From: Oxalobacteraceae bacterium | Lineage (GTDB): Bacteria > Pseudomonadota > Gammaproteobacteria > Burkholderiales > Burkholderiaceae_D | NCBI GenBank assembly: GCA_013284265.1 | Contig: JABTBR010000008.1 | Location: 95,537 to 159,536, forward strand | Length of the DNA: 64,000 nucleotides | Direction: 5' to 3' | Shown here: in pieces, positions 28,092 to 36,346 of the stretch | How positions within the stretch are numbered: position 1 is the stretch's first letter | Layout of the letters: each line of letters starts with the position of its first letter | Translations under genes and position numbers: made by a program | The notes under the pieces: generated by a model | Databases searched by the model: none | Told to the model about the DNA's origin: nothing | Seen by the model: the letters and a program-made list of their open reading frames with translations, nothing else

Positions 28092-28116
28092 CTGGCGAGG
28101 TTTCCTCCCTCGCCAG
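28092..28116 (+). terminator. hairpin terminator after dolP
   Basis: CTGGCGAGG and CCTCGCCAG form a perfect 9-base-pair stem with a 7-base loop, 28 bases after the dolP stop, followed by GGTTT. The T-run is short, so efficiency is uncertain. It separates dolP from the TATAAT (28137-28142) that may drive the thioredoxin-like gene. Confidence 0.6.
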
Positions 28117-28174
28117 CCGGTTTAACAATACCGGTCTATAATCGTCCGTACCCCATCACTTGCCCGAGCACCCC

Positions 28175-28690
28175 ATGTCCGCCACCACTTCCAAAGCCTG
28201 GATCAAACCGGCCATCGCCGCTGCGCTTATCGCCGGCGTGGGACTGGCTGCCTATATGTCGCTGAGCAAGCAGGCCAAGGCGCCGGCGGTGACCTTCCTG
28301 AGCATCAAGGGCGACCGGATCTCGCCGGAAAGCCTGCAAGGCAAGGTGGTGATGGTCAATTTCTGGGCGACGTCCTGCGCGACCTGCGTGGCCGAAATGC
28401 CCAAGATGGTGGAAACCTATAACAAGTTCAAAGGCCAGGGCCTGGAATTCGTGGCCGTGGCGATGAAGGACGATCCACCGAATTACGTGATCAACTACGC
28501 GGAAACGCGCCAATTGCCGTTCAAGGTGGCCATCGACGTGGGCGGCGACGCGGCCCGCGCCTATGGCAATGTGGCGCTGACGCCGACCACCTTCGTCATC
28601 GACAAGGATGGCAAGATTCTCAAGCGCTATGTGGGCGAGCCGGAATTCGAGGCCCTGCACAAGCTGCTCGAAAAAGCCCTGCGCGGCTAA
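28175..28690 (+). CDS. TlpA/ResA-type thioredoxin-fold protein, membrane anchored
   Basis: This 171-residue protein has one N-terminal membrane segment (KPAIAAALIAGVGLAAYMSL) and a periplasmic thioredoxin fold. The active site is CATC (C68, C71) in FWATSCATC, and the cis-proline is in LTPTTFVID. TlpA/ResA proteins reduce cytochrome c apoproteins or other periplasmic disulfides; the substrate is not evident here. ATG 28175 is used; a TTG five codons earlier is possible. A TATAAT at 28137-28142 without a clear -35 may be its promoter. Confidence 0.85.
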   Translation: MSATTSKAWIKPAIAAALIAGVGLAAYMSLSKQAKAPAVTFLSIKGDRISPESLQGKVVMVNFWATSCATCVAEMPKMVETYNKFKGQGLEFVAVAMKDDPPNYVINYAETRQLPFKVAIDVGGDAARAYGNVALTPTTFVIDKDGKILKRYVGEPEFEALHKLLEKALRG

Positions 28691-28700
28691 AGCACACCAC

Positions 28701-28722
28701 AAGGGACGCCACGGCGTCCCTT
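28701..28722. terminator. convergent hairpin between thioredoxin-like and DUF3034 genes
   Basis: AAGGGACGC and GCGTCCCTT form a 9-base-pair stem with a 4-base loop, 10 bases after the plus-strand stop and 6 before the minus-strand stop. Its position between convergent genes suggests a shared terminator, though the flanking T-runs are short. Confidence 0.6.
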
Positions 28723-28728
28723 GTCACA

Positions 28729-29640
28729 TCAGAAGCCTGCCTGCAGCGACAGATACCAGCCGTGCTGCTTAGTGGGATTGAACACGGTGATGTCGCCCAG
28801 CTCGGCGTACGCCCCCGTCACCGAAAAATTCTTGCTGGGGAACCAGGCGAGGAACACATCGTAATAGGCTTTCTCGTTGTCCACGCCCAGGTTATGCGGC
28901 TTGCGCCGGTATTCCGCGCCCACGGCCAGCTTGCGGTTGATCAGATAGGCGGCCGACACTTCCGGCATCAGGCGCACGCTGTCGCCCTTGTCGCCGCCAA
29001 AGCCCAATATCCCCATCTGGTTGGCGCGGGTGGCGCGCAGGGTGCCGTTCAGCAGCAGGCTCTGCTCGAACAGGATCTTGGTGGCCGCCACATAGTAATC
29101 GTAGCCGGCGTCGTCCTTGGCGCCCAGCTGCTTGACGTTGCTGACACCCAGCGCACCCAGGCCGGCTATGCCCTTGTTGCGCTTGTATTGGATGCCGATG
29201 GCCAGCTGCGGCAGCCAGCGGTCCTGTTCATAAACGGCATCGCCGGCCACTTTCAGCTTGAGGCCGAGAATATCCTGCTTGGTGCGCAGCAGATTCAGCG
29301 GCGCCAAATGGCCCTTGAATTCCTGCTGGGCCAGCGACAGTTCCAGCCGGTCCGCCACGCCCACCGCCACCCCATAAGTGCCCAGCGAATAATCCTGGGT
29401 GTCCACATAGGTGTAGTGCACATTGCCGCCCCAGCTGTCGCGGGTGCCATAGCCGCTGATCAGGGCCCAGGGAGTCAGGCCGCCGCCACCCGCGCCTTCG
29501 AGCTGGGACACGCCGCCGGTGGCGAGGAATTTACCCATGTCGGGCTTGCTCTGGGCCTGAGCACTGGCAGCGGCGGCCAGCAGGCAGCAGCACAGCAGCG
29601 CGCGCGCCGCCAATTTCTGATCAACTCGTCTATCTCGCAT
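28729..29640 (-). CDS. DUF3034 outer-membrane beta-barrel protein
   Basis: This 303-residue exported protein has a signal peptide (LAARALLCCCLLAAAASAQAQ) and family features GGVSQLEGAGGGGLTPWAL near residues 40-58. Alternating amphipathic strands follow, ending in aromatic GWYLSLQAGF, typical of an outer-membrane barrel. DUF3034 proteins are common in betaproteobacteria and have no defined role. ATG 29640 has CCAGGAGATACC upstream, a strong ribosome site. It diverges from the ECF sigma gene and could be a target of that sigma factor, which is inference only. Confidence 0.8.
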   Translation of the reverse strand: MRDRRVDQKLAARALLCCCLLAAAASAQAQSKPDMGKFLATGGVSQLEGAGGGGLTPWALISGYGTRDSWGGNVHYTYVDTQDYSLGTYGVAVGVADRLELSLAQQEFKGHLAPLNLLRTKQDILGLKLKVAGDAVYEQDRWLPQLAIGIQYKRNKGIAGLGALGVSNVKQLGAKDDAGYDYYVAATKILFEQSLLLNGTLRATRANQMGILGFGGDKGDSVRLMPEVSAAYLINRKLAVGAEYRRKPHNLGVDNEKAYYDVFLAWFPSKNFSVTGAYAELGDITVFNPTKQHGWYLSLQAGF

Positions 29641-29811
29641 GGTATCTCCTGGACTTGAGCGGGGACCGTCTTCCGGACAAGCTTGCCGTAAGACAGGCCT
29701 GCTCGCCACCCCGGACTGATGAAATGCACAATAATTGCGCCGCACTGTTGCTGTCCTATACAAAACTACGCTAACCTGCCTGACATTCCTATCAATCTTT
29801 CAAGGCGAACT

Positions 29812-30402
29812 GTGCCAGCCGACACTTCCCAGCCCGACCCGCAGCAGTTGCGTACCATGCTACAGGGCGCCGCGCGGCGCGACGCCGCCGCCTTCCGATC
29901 TTTATACGATGCAACTTCGTCGAAACTGTTTGGCTTCGCACTGCGTATACTCATCAAGCGGGAGCTCGCCGAAGAAGCCCTGCAGGAAAGTTACGTTTCG
30001 ATCTGGAATAACGCATCCCAGTATCAAAGCCAGCTTGCCGCGCCGATGACCTGGATGGCCACGATCGTGCGCAACAAAGCCTTCGATTTACTGCGCCGCC
30101 TCGACGACACGGTCGAAATCGACGCAGAACAGTTTGATACCGAGGTCATCAATGCACTCCATGATCCCCAGGCCAGCCCCATCGAGGCCCTGCAAATGAG
30201 TAACGATGCCAAGGCCCTGGCCTATTGCATGGCAGCGCTCGAAGGCTTGCACCGCCAGGCCCTCAGCCTGGCCTTTTATCACGAGCTCTCGCACAGCGAG
30301 GTGGCACAGCAGATGGCGCTGCCGATCGGCACCGTCAAGACCTGGATACGGCGCAGCCTGGAACGCCTGAAAACCTGCCTGGCGAAACGGGGGCACGCAT
30401 GA
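29812..30402 (+). CDS. ECF-family RNA polymerase sigma factor
   Basis: This is a sigma-70 family ECF factor of about 196 residues. Region 2 (AAFRSLYDATSSKLFGFALR, then AEEALQESYVSIW) and region 4 (LAFYHELSHSEVAQQMALP, then IGTVKTWIRRSLERLK) are both clear. The frame is open to 29719, but GTG 29812 after AAGGCGAACT gives the usual length and is preferred. The adjacent overlapping gene is an RskA-like anti-sigma factor, so activity should be released by an envelope or redox signal. SigK-like systems in proteobacteria often control small exported-protein operons. Confidence 0.9.
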   Translation: MPADTSQPDPQQLRTMLQGAARRDAAAFRSLYDATSSKLFGFALRILIKRELAEEALQESYVSIWNNASQYQSQLAAPMTWMATIVRNKAFDLLRRLDDTVEIDAEQFDTEVINALHDPQASPIEALQMSNDAKALAYCMAALEGLHRQALSLAFYHELSHSEVAQQMALPIGTVKTWIRRSLERLKTCLAKRGHA

Positions 30403-31103
30403 ACTACCGCGACAACGCCGCGCTGCGCGACAAACTGGCCGCCGAATACGCGCTCGGCACGCTGAAGGGCGGCGCGCGCCGCCGCTTCGAAGGCTTGCTG
30501 CACAACGACGCCGCGCTGCGCCGCCTGACCGCCGAATGGCAGGACCGGCTGGTGCCGATGGCCGAATTCGCCGGCACCCAGACCCCGCCGCGCCAGCTAT
30601 GGAAGCGCATCGAACAACGGCTGGGCCTGCAGCCCGCCGCGCCGGCCTGGCAATTCTGGCGCAACGACTCGCTGAACTTCTGGCGCGGCCTGGGCGCCAT
30701 GTCCAGCGCCTTGGCCATGCTGCTGGTGGTCGTGCTGCTGAACCGCGCGCCGGAAGCGCCTTCCATCGACTACGTGGCCTCGCTGAGCGACGACAAGGCC
30801 CAGACCGCCCTGCTGCTGACCGCCGACCGCCGCCATGGCGCGCTGCAGGTGCAGCTGGTCAGCACCGCGCCTGTGGCCGCCGACAAGACCCTGCAACTGT
30901 GGGTCGTGCCGAAGCAGGGCAATCCGCGTTCGCTGGGCGTGCTGCCCGCCAGCGCCAGCGTCCGCCTGGCATTGAACGAAGGCGCGCTGAGCAGCGATGT
31001 CGCCCTGCTGGCCGTCAGCCTGGAACCGAAGGGCGGCTCACCCGATCCGAATGGCCCGACCGGTCCTATCCTGTACAAGGGTAACTGGGTGCGGATGCTA
31101 TAA
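30399..31103 (+). CDS. RskA-family anti-sigma factor
   Basis: This 234-residue membrane protein overlaps the sigma gene by ATGA. The N-terminal cytoplasmic part ([22 protein letters not shown]) is the short sigma-binding region. One membrane segment ([19 protein letters not shown], about residues 95-113) leads to a periplasmic anti-sigma-K domain with [19 protein letters not shown] and [12 protein letters not shown]. It should hold the upstream sigma factor inactive at the inner membrane. The signal sensed is unknown. Confidence 0.88.
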   Translation: MNYRDNAALRDKLAAEYALGTLKGGARRRFEGLLHNDAALRRLTAEWQDRLVPMAEFAGTQTPPRQLWKRIEQRLGLQPAAPAWQFWRNDSLNFWRGLGAMSSALAMLLVVVLLNRAPEAPSIDYVASLSDDKAQTALLLTADRRHGALQVQLVSTAPVAADKTLQLWVVPKQGNPRSLGVLPASASVRLALNEGALSSDVALLAVSLEPKGGSPDPNGPTGPILYKGNWVRML

Positions 31104-31119
31104 ATAGCCGGGAATTTTT

Positions 31120-31250
31120 AAAACCCAGGCAAAGCGCCGGGGAATCGTTTAAAACACAAGGCAAAGAGCCGGAGAATTTTTTAAAACCCACGGCAAAGAG
31201 CCGGGGTCTGACCCGCCGGGTCAGACCCCAGGGGTATGCCGTGGGTTTTA
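31120..31250. repeat. compound palindromic repeat, copy 4 with two partial copies
   Basis: Two truncated left ends, AAAACCCAGGCAAAGCGCCGGGG (shortened, 31120-31142) and AAAACACAAGGCAAAGAGCC (31151-31170), precede one full element at 31183-31250. The full copy has outer arms AAAACCCACGGC / GCCGTGGGTTTT and inner hairpin GGGGTCTGACCC-GCC-GGGTCAGACCCC. The stepwise partial copies look like staggered duplication of the left end. They lie between the anti-sigma gene and the convergent globin gene. Confidence 0.85.
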
Positions 31251-31281
31251 AACTGCCGTCAGCGCCCCATCACCACACTCA

Positions 31282-31755
31282 TCACTTCGTCACAATCACC
31301 CGCTGCATCGGCGCCAGCTTCGCAATCAACTTGTTCGACACGCTGCTCGCCACATTATTGCGTTCCATGGCGATCTGCAAATCCTCGGCCAGCGCATTGA
31401 ACTGGGCATTGGTAATTTTCAAATCCGCATGCACGGTGGCCATATCGCGCGCAGTGCCAACCCCATCCATGGTCTTGTCGCGATATTTGCCGGAGTACTT
31501 GCACGGCCCGCCGCTATATTCGCAAAACTGCTCCTCCAGCCGCACGCCCAACTGCTTCATATCGAAGTCGGCGAAGCTTTCCTTGATGCGCGGATCTTCC
31601 AGCAGCATGGGAATGAAGGTAGCGACGATCTTCCTGATGCCTTCCTTGCCGCCCAGCCCCTGGTAGGTGGAATCCTCGGTATAAGGCGTCTGGGCCATGG
31701 CCAGCGCACTGGCCAGCAGGCAGCCCAGCGCGGCCGATTGGATGCATGTACGCAC
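31282..31755 (-). CDS. Exported group 1 truncated haemoglobin
   Basis: This 157-residue protein starts at GTG 31755 behind AAAGGATAGACC. A signal peptide (SAALGCLLASALAMAQ) precedes a truncated-globin fold: YQGLGGKEGIRKIVATF near residues 31-47, FCEYSGGPCKYSG near 77-89 with two extra cysteines, and the proximal haem histidine in ATVHADLKIT near 105-114. Most truncated globins are cytoplasmic; export implies a periplasmic role in O2, NO or peroxide chemistry. The two cysteines could form a disulfide. Confidence 0.85.
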   Translation of the reverse strand: MRTCIQSAALGCLLASALAMAQTPYTEDSTYQGLGGKEGIRKIVATFIPMLLEDPRIKESFADFDMKQLGVRLEEQFCEYSGGPCKYSGKYRDKTMDGVGTARDMATVHADLKITNAQFNALAEDLQIAMERNNVASSVSNKLIAKLAPMQRVIVTK

Positions 31756-31845
31756 GGTCTATCCTTTCATCGGACTAATACTGTTGCTACCCAATTTAGC
31801 AGAACACGCCATGCGGCAATAGTGAATTGACCAGGACAGACCGCC

Positions 31846-32265
31846 TTATTTAGGGTAGAGGATCATTTGCGTGCAGCGAAACAACGCTATCGTTTTGCCA
31901 GTCGTGGCGTGGCTGACGATGGCATCCCACACCTGGGTGGTGCGGCCCAGATGCACCGCCGTGGCCACCGCCACCACCACCCCGTCGCGGGCCGTGCCGA
32001 GGTGGTTGGACTTGAGTTCGATGGTGGTGAAGCTGTTGGCGCCCTCGGGCAGATTGGCGATGCAGGCGTAGCCGCAGGCCGTGTCGGCCAGCGTGACCAC
32101 GCTGCCGGCGTGCAGGAAACCATTCGGCGCCAGCAGATGCGGCTGCACCTCGAACTGCGCCGTGACCATGCCGGGCTCCACGGCGGTGACGACGATGCCC
32201 AGGTGTTCCGGCAGCGTGCCCTTGCCGAATTGATTGAAAGAGTCAGGAGTGTACTGAGGATTCAT
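31846..32265 (-). CDS. PaaI-type hotdog-fold thioesterase
   Basis: This 139-residue hotdog-fold protein has the PaaI/YdiI pattern LAPNGFLHAGSVVTLADTAC near residues 45-64 and IELKSNHLGTARDGVV near 82-97. The family hydrolyses acyl-CoA thioesters, often aromatic or menaquinone-related; the substrate is not evident here. ATG 32265 (MNPQYTPD) is chosen, with AAGG upstream. The open frame further upstream reaches into the peroxidase promoter region and looks non-coding. Confidence 0.85.
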   Translation of the reverse strand: MNPQYTPDSFNQFGKGTLPEHLGIVVTAVEPGMVTAQFEVQPHLLAPNGFLHAGSVVTLADTACGYACIANLPEGANSFTTIELKSNHLGTARDGVVVAVATAVHLGRTTQVWDAIVSHATTGKTIALFRCTQMILYPK

Positions 32266-32421
32266 CGCTTTACCTTCGTGCCGAAAAACCGATGATAGCA
32301 AGCTTCCGTTGCCCCGATCCGACATCGCCGCGCTTGACAGACCTAGTGTGAGAATGCGTGAATATTTAAGTCGCAAATCTTGCTAAAGTGATTATTAATT
32401 CAAAGAAAATGGAGAAGCATC

Positions 32422-33966
32422 ATGGGAATTCTTGACGAAGTACTGGAAGGCATACACCAGGTCCCCTTCCTGGGCGAATCAATCAGCCGTCTGGCGATCA
32501 ACCAGGTGGCGGCGCGCACCGTGCCGCGGCCGCGCGCCTACAGTCTGTGGTCGGCCGATCCGGTGGGCGAAGGCGCGATCGGCCCGATCACCGATTACAC
32601 CTCGTGGCCGGGCCTGACCGACCGCAGTTTTTCCGGCCGCCACCTGCCGCCGATGGACCAGGCCAGCGCCGACGCGCTGCCCTCGCTCGATGCCGTGGCC
32701 GCGCTGTACCAGCGCAATGGCGACATGAAAACCGGCCGCTCCAGCGTGCTGTTCATGTTCTTCGCCCAATGGTTTACCGACAGCGTGCTGCGCATCGACC
32801 CGCGCGACCGCCGCCGCAACACCTCCAACCACGATATCGACCTGTGCCAGATCTACGGCCTGAACGAAGAGACCTGCAATCTGCTGCGCAGCCACGCCGG
32901 CGGCCAGCTCAAGCACCAGATCATCAATGGCGAGAGCTATCTGCCCTATCTGTTCGACAAGGCCGCCAACGGCGAGCTGACGGTCAAGCCGGAGTTTGCC
33001 GCCATGCCTTACGCCGCCTCGGTCGACGCGGTGTTCGACGGCGTACCGGCCGAACGCAAGGCCAAGGCCTATGCCACCGGGCTGGAGCGGGGCAATTCCA
33101 CCATCGGCTATGTCGCCATCAGCACCCTGTTCATGCGCGAGCACAACCGCATCGCCACCGAACTGGCCCAGCGCAATCCTGACTGGGGCGACGAGCGCCT
33201 GTTCCAGACCGCGCGCCTGATCAACATCGTGCTGCTGCTCAAGGTGGTGGTCGAGGATTACATCAACCACATCGCCGGCACCGACGTATTCCGGCTCGAC
33301 CACAGCTTTGCCGAGAAGGAAAAATGGTACCGGCAGAACTGGATCGCGGTCGAGTTCGACCTGCTGTACCGCTGGCACTCGCTGGTGCCGGACGCGATCG
33401 AGGTCAAGGGCCAAATGGTCAACAACTACCGCAACAACAATGTGCTGGTGGAAGAGCTGGGACTGGCCGGCGTGCTGAACACGGCCTCGCGCCAGCCGGC
33501 CGGCAAGATCGGCCTGTTCAATTCGCCGGACTTTTTGGCGCAGGCCGAACGCAACGCGCTGAACATGTCGCGCAAATTCCGGCTCGCCTCGTTCAACGAC
33601 TACCGCGTGCGCTTCGGCATGGAACGGCTCGAAAGCATCGATGACCTGAGCGACGACGAACATGTGCGTAACACCGTCTCGGCGCTATATGGCGGCGACG
33701 TCAACAAGGTGGAATTCCTGGTCGGCCTGTTCGCAGAAAAGGGCGACGACGACGCCCTGTTCGGCGGGCTGCTGAATGTGATGGTGGCGTATGACGCGTT
33801 CACGCAGATCTTCACCAATCCGCTGCTGTCGAAGAATATCTACAACGCCCAAACCTTTAGCCAGTACGGATTGGATCTGATCAAGCAGACTACTTCGGTG
33901 CAGGACATCGCCAACCGGAATGCCGAGGGCGCGACGGCGAGTTTGAGTGCGGAGGCGGAGGATTAA
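32422..33966 (+). CDS. Cyclooxygenase-like haem peroxidase
   Basis: This 514-residue member of the animal haem peroxidase (peroxidase-cyclooxygenase) superfamily is colinear with the catalytic domain of prostaglandin synthases. It shows FFAQWFTDS (residues 114-122), DIDLCQIYG, LFMREHNRIATEL near 238-250, GDERLFQTARLI and EFDLLYRWHSLVPD. In the last motif Y316 and H319 match the COX tyrosyl-radical residue and proximal haem ligand. Gln116 matches COX Gln203, but the distal His position is Asp120. There is no signal peptide, EGF or membrane-binding domain. SD AATGGAGAAG precedes the ATG, and a TTGACA occurs at 32334. The substrate, perhaps a fatty acid, is inferred. Confidence 0.85.
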   Translation: MGILDEVLEGIHQVPFLGESISRLAINQVAARTVPRPRAYSLWSADPVGEGAIGPITDYTSWPGLTDRSFSGRHLPPMDQASADALPSLDAVAALYQRNGDMKTGRSSVLFMFFAQWFTDSVLRIDPRDRRRNTSNHDIDLCQIYGLNEETCNLLRSHAGGQLKHQIINGESYLPYLFDKAANGELTVKPEFAAMPYAASVDAVFDGVPAERKAKAYATGLERGNSTIGYVAISTLFMREHNRIATELAQRNPDWGDERLFQTARLINIVLLLKVVVEDYINHIAGTDVFRLDHSFAEKEKWYRQNWIAVEFDLLYRWHSLVPDAIEVKGQMVNNYRNNNVLVEELGLAGVLNTASRQPAGKIGLFNSPDFLAQAERNALNMSRKFRLASFNDYRVRFGMERLESIDDLSDDEHVRNTVSALYGGDVNKVEFLVGLFAEKGDDDALFGGLLNVMVAYDAFTQIFTNPLLSKNIYNAQTFSQYGLDLIKQTTSVQDIANRNAEGATASLSAEAED

Positions 33967-34026
33967 ATAGGCGCGGCGTAGAGACTGCGCCGTATTTGAG
34001 CTTGATGGAATGTTCGCTCGCGACTT

Positions 34027-34057
34027 AGGGCACTGTCACTGGACAGTGCCCTTTTTT
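34027..34057 (+). terminator. Rho-independent terminator after the peroxidase gene
   Basis: AGGGCACTGTC and GACAGTGCCCT form an 11-base-pair stem with a 4-base loop, followed by a T-run. It lies 60 bases after the peroxidase stop and ends that single-gene transcript. Confidence 0.92.
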
Positions 34058-34122
34058 CTCGTCGCTCAGATATGGGATGGTGTGATCTATCAGACGTGAC
34101 GGTCCACAACTAAAGTCGCCGT

Positions 34123-34770
34123 TCAAGCTGCCTTATATGTTTGCAGGACAATGCGATTCTCTAACTCATTGCCAAATAAGCGCATTATGCCGATTGTGTT
34201 CTCGGTTATTTCATCCAACTCATCAAAAGCAATTAATGTGTCTTCACCGTGCGCAATGGAATTCCGGCGTTTAAGCAAAATTACATCAATGAATGTCGCA
34301 CTTTTTTCAAATGATACAGCCGACAGTCCACATAATAGACAGATATCAGTGAATACATCAAAATTCAGATTAGCCTTCGTATTGATTAAATCATCATTCA
34401 CGTGAGTGAACCTACGATCAGAACACTCCAGTATTTCGTCTATCATGATACAGCGCTCAGCCACACTTAATTTTGATATGGAAAGCGCAGCTAGTCGGGG
34501 CAAAAAATAGTTCCGAACGAACTGCCGATCGAGGACTTTGTATGGAAATTTTCGCAATGCAATATGCTCAAAATATTTTCTCGCTGCAAATTTTACATAA
34601 CCTTCCCAATGAGCATAACAAATGGCTACCAAAGCTCGCAGAAGTACCTTCCGCATGCCATCGTCACCCCTCTTGATTGCCGATTTTAAATCAGATATTT
34701 CTTTGACCCGCCAATTTCTGTCCGCAGTAATCTGTGCGGAAAATTCATCTTCCGTATAGGGTTTACTCAT
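34123..34770 (-). CDS. HEPN-domain putative ribonuclease (MAE_28990/MAE_18760-like)
   Basis: This 215-residue mostly helical protein carries the HEPN nuclease signature RNSIAHG (R-x4-H) near residues 170-176. YAHWEGYVKFAARKYFEHIA near 53-72 is typical of the MAE_28990/MAE_18760 HEPN group. HEPN proteins with this motif are usually RNases in defence and toxin-antitoxin systems. ATG 34770 overlaps the DUF262 stop as ATGA, so translation is coupled; an ATG four codons upstream exists. Composition is AT-rich compared with flanking genes, suggesting acquisition. Catalysis and target are inferred. Confidence 0.75.
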   Translation of the reverse strand: MSKPYTEDEFSAQITADRNWRVKEISDLKSAIKRGDDGMRKVLLRALVAICYAHWEGYVKFAARKYFEHIALRKFPYKVLDRQFVRNYFLPRLAALSISKLSVAERCIMIDEILECSDRRFTHVNDDLINTKANLNFDVFTDICLLCGLSAVSFEKSATFIDVILLKRRNSIAHGEDTLIAFDELDEITENTIGIMRLFGNELENRIVLQTYKAA

Positions 34771-35885
34771 GGACGGAACCAATTCTCACCAAATGGAACA
34801 GTGCGCTGGATTCTTACCGTGCCGCGGAGGCCGAGTGAAGTAAAGTGCGGTACCTCTGGCTGTGCCCAGAACGTCTCTATCTTCTCCTTGATAAAACTTC
34901 TGGCTTGGGCAGACCCAAGAGCCTCGATTGCTTCAATGTTCTTTGCTACACCCACGGCTATGCCTTCTAAACCGGCGAGAACGACCTTGCCAACATATTG
35001 GCCATTGCTAAAACGTCGGAGCGCGTTGCTCCCAGCCACATCACTTAGTAATTGGAAAGTTCTGTTAATTAAATTCAATGCGCCGGCGTCATCTCCGATA
35101 GTAGCCAAATTAACGATGCCCTCATCGATAAATTCCTCCACATCCAGCCGCCCATCATATGGTAGTTTCACGTGAACGAGAAAGCGCATTGCCAGTTCTA
35201 TATGCCTTTGCTTTTCAAGTTGCTCCTCTCCAACCGATATAACGCTTCGGAATGTCGTTTGGTCGGCGGCGGCCTTCACAGCTCGGAAATAAGCCCCATT
35301 AATCATAAGAACAATACAGTTTCGAAGTTCCTGTGCATTGGCCTGCGTTCCTCCAGCATTAAGTCTTTGGAAAAGGTCATACTTCGTCTGATCGTCACTC
35401 GGACGTTTAAGTATCTCAACTCCAAGTCTGCTACGTCGGATGGCAAGTTGCTGTGTTTTTTCGATCGGCCGTTGCTCTTTTATAGATACATCGACAATAC
35501 GGTCCGAGTTTTCCCATACCGCATTATAAAGTGATGGTAAATATTTTGTCGCCTCAAGGGTGGATGGGGAATAATGACCACCTTCCGAAGGGTTACGCAG
35601 AGTTCCCATGAATTCAAGTATCGTCGAAACACGTTGCAAACCATCAACGAGCTCCCATTTTCCGTCCTCTTTTTCGAAGACAAAAATAGAAGGTAGCGGT
35701 ATTCCTAGCAACAACGACTCAATTAATTTTGATTTCTGACCGATATCCCATCTAAATAACCGTTGAAATTCTGGATCTATAATGAGGTCTCCCTCGTTAT
35801 ACATCGTCACAATTTCACCAATAGACATCTGGTAAGCATCAGTTCGCACGAGGCGTTGTGCAACTTCAATTTCTTGCGCAAGCAT
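34767..35885 (-). CDS. DUF262-domain protein (GmrSD/SspE-like N-terminal fold)
   Basis: This protein of about 372 residues has the DUF262 core: IGEIVTMYNEGDLIIDPEFQ and RLFRWD, then GIPLPSIFVFE and LVDGLQRVSTILEFM. The DGLQR motif corresponds to the ParB/Srx-like DGQQR nucleotide-binding loop. DUF262 occurs in GmrSD, SspE and related phage-defence proteins, normally fused to a DUF1524 HNH nuclease. No HNH motif is seen in the C-terminal half here, and the coupled HEPN protein may supply the nuclease. ATG 35885 has AAAGGA 8 bases upstream; ATG 35924 (MAQLNINRK) is possible but lacks a ribosome site. Confidence 0.75.
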   Translation of the reverse strand: MLAQEIEVAQRLVRTDAYQMSIGEIVTMYNEGDLIIDPEFQRLFRWDIGQKSKLIESLLLGIPLPSIFVFEKEDGKWELVDGLQRVSTILEFMGTLRNPSEGGHYSPSTLEATKYLPSLYNAVWENSDRIVDVSIKEQRPIEKTQQLAIRRSRLGVEILKRPSDDQTKYDLFQRLNAGGTQANAQELRNCIVLMINGAYFRAVKAAADQTTFRSVISVGEEQLEKQRHIELAMRFLVHVKLPYDGRLDVEEFIDEGIVNLATIGDDAGALNLINRTFQLLSDVAGSNALRRFSNGQYVGKVVLAGLEGIAVGVAKNIEAIEALGSAQARSFIKEKIETFWAQPEVPHFTSLGLRGTVRIQRTVPFGENWFRP

Positions 35886-36037
35886 CTTTGATATCCTTTT
35901 TCGATTAATATTTAGTTGAGCCATTGAGGCTACTGATCGAACGACCGCTTAGGAACAAGAACAGCCAGCGTCTGCTCTCGTCCATCGTGACTGCAACCCT
36001 CAACAGGGGCAGCCAAAGATGCAAGCAAGCGAAGACC

Positions 36038-36346
36038 TTAGCCCAATTTACATCGCAGGGCCTCAGCAGTTACCGCTGCTCCGTCCAGACCGCTTGCTCC
36101 CGTCGATAGCACCAAGACCGCGTTACCTCCGCGACGCGCAACCTCATTTATCGCCTTATTCATCGCGTTGGAAGCTTTATTCAATCCCAACTGTTGGTCA
36201 GTGCTGACAATACCCAAGGATTCACACGATTCCTTTTGAGTCGTTGTAACAAGTCGTACCTTGTCTGCGCCACTATCGAGTTGCGTCGCGCAACCAGAAA
36301 AAAATACTCCGGCGAGCGCGGACAGAAATAAGTTGATATTTTTCAT
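36038..36346 (-). CDS. DUF4156-like small lipoprotein
   Basis: This 102-residue protein has a signal peptide ending in FFSGC (lipobox near residue 19) and a compact domain with CESLGIVS near 41-48 and MNKAINEVARRGGNAVLV near 62-79. The layout (conserved cysteine, AxxAxxxxxxRGGNxV pattern) matches DUF4156/RcsF-like small outer-membrane lipoproteins of unknown function. It sits between the DUF262 gene and a gene-free stretch. Confidence 0.7.
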   Translation of the reverse strand: MKNINLFLSALAGVFFSGCATQLDSGADKVRLVTTTQKESCESLGIVSTDQQLGLNKASNAMNKAINEVARRGGNAVLVLSTGASGLDGAAVTAEALRCKLG

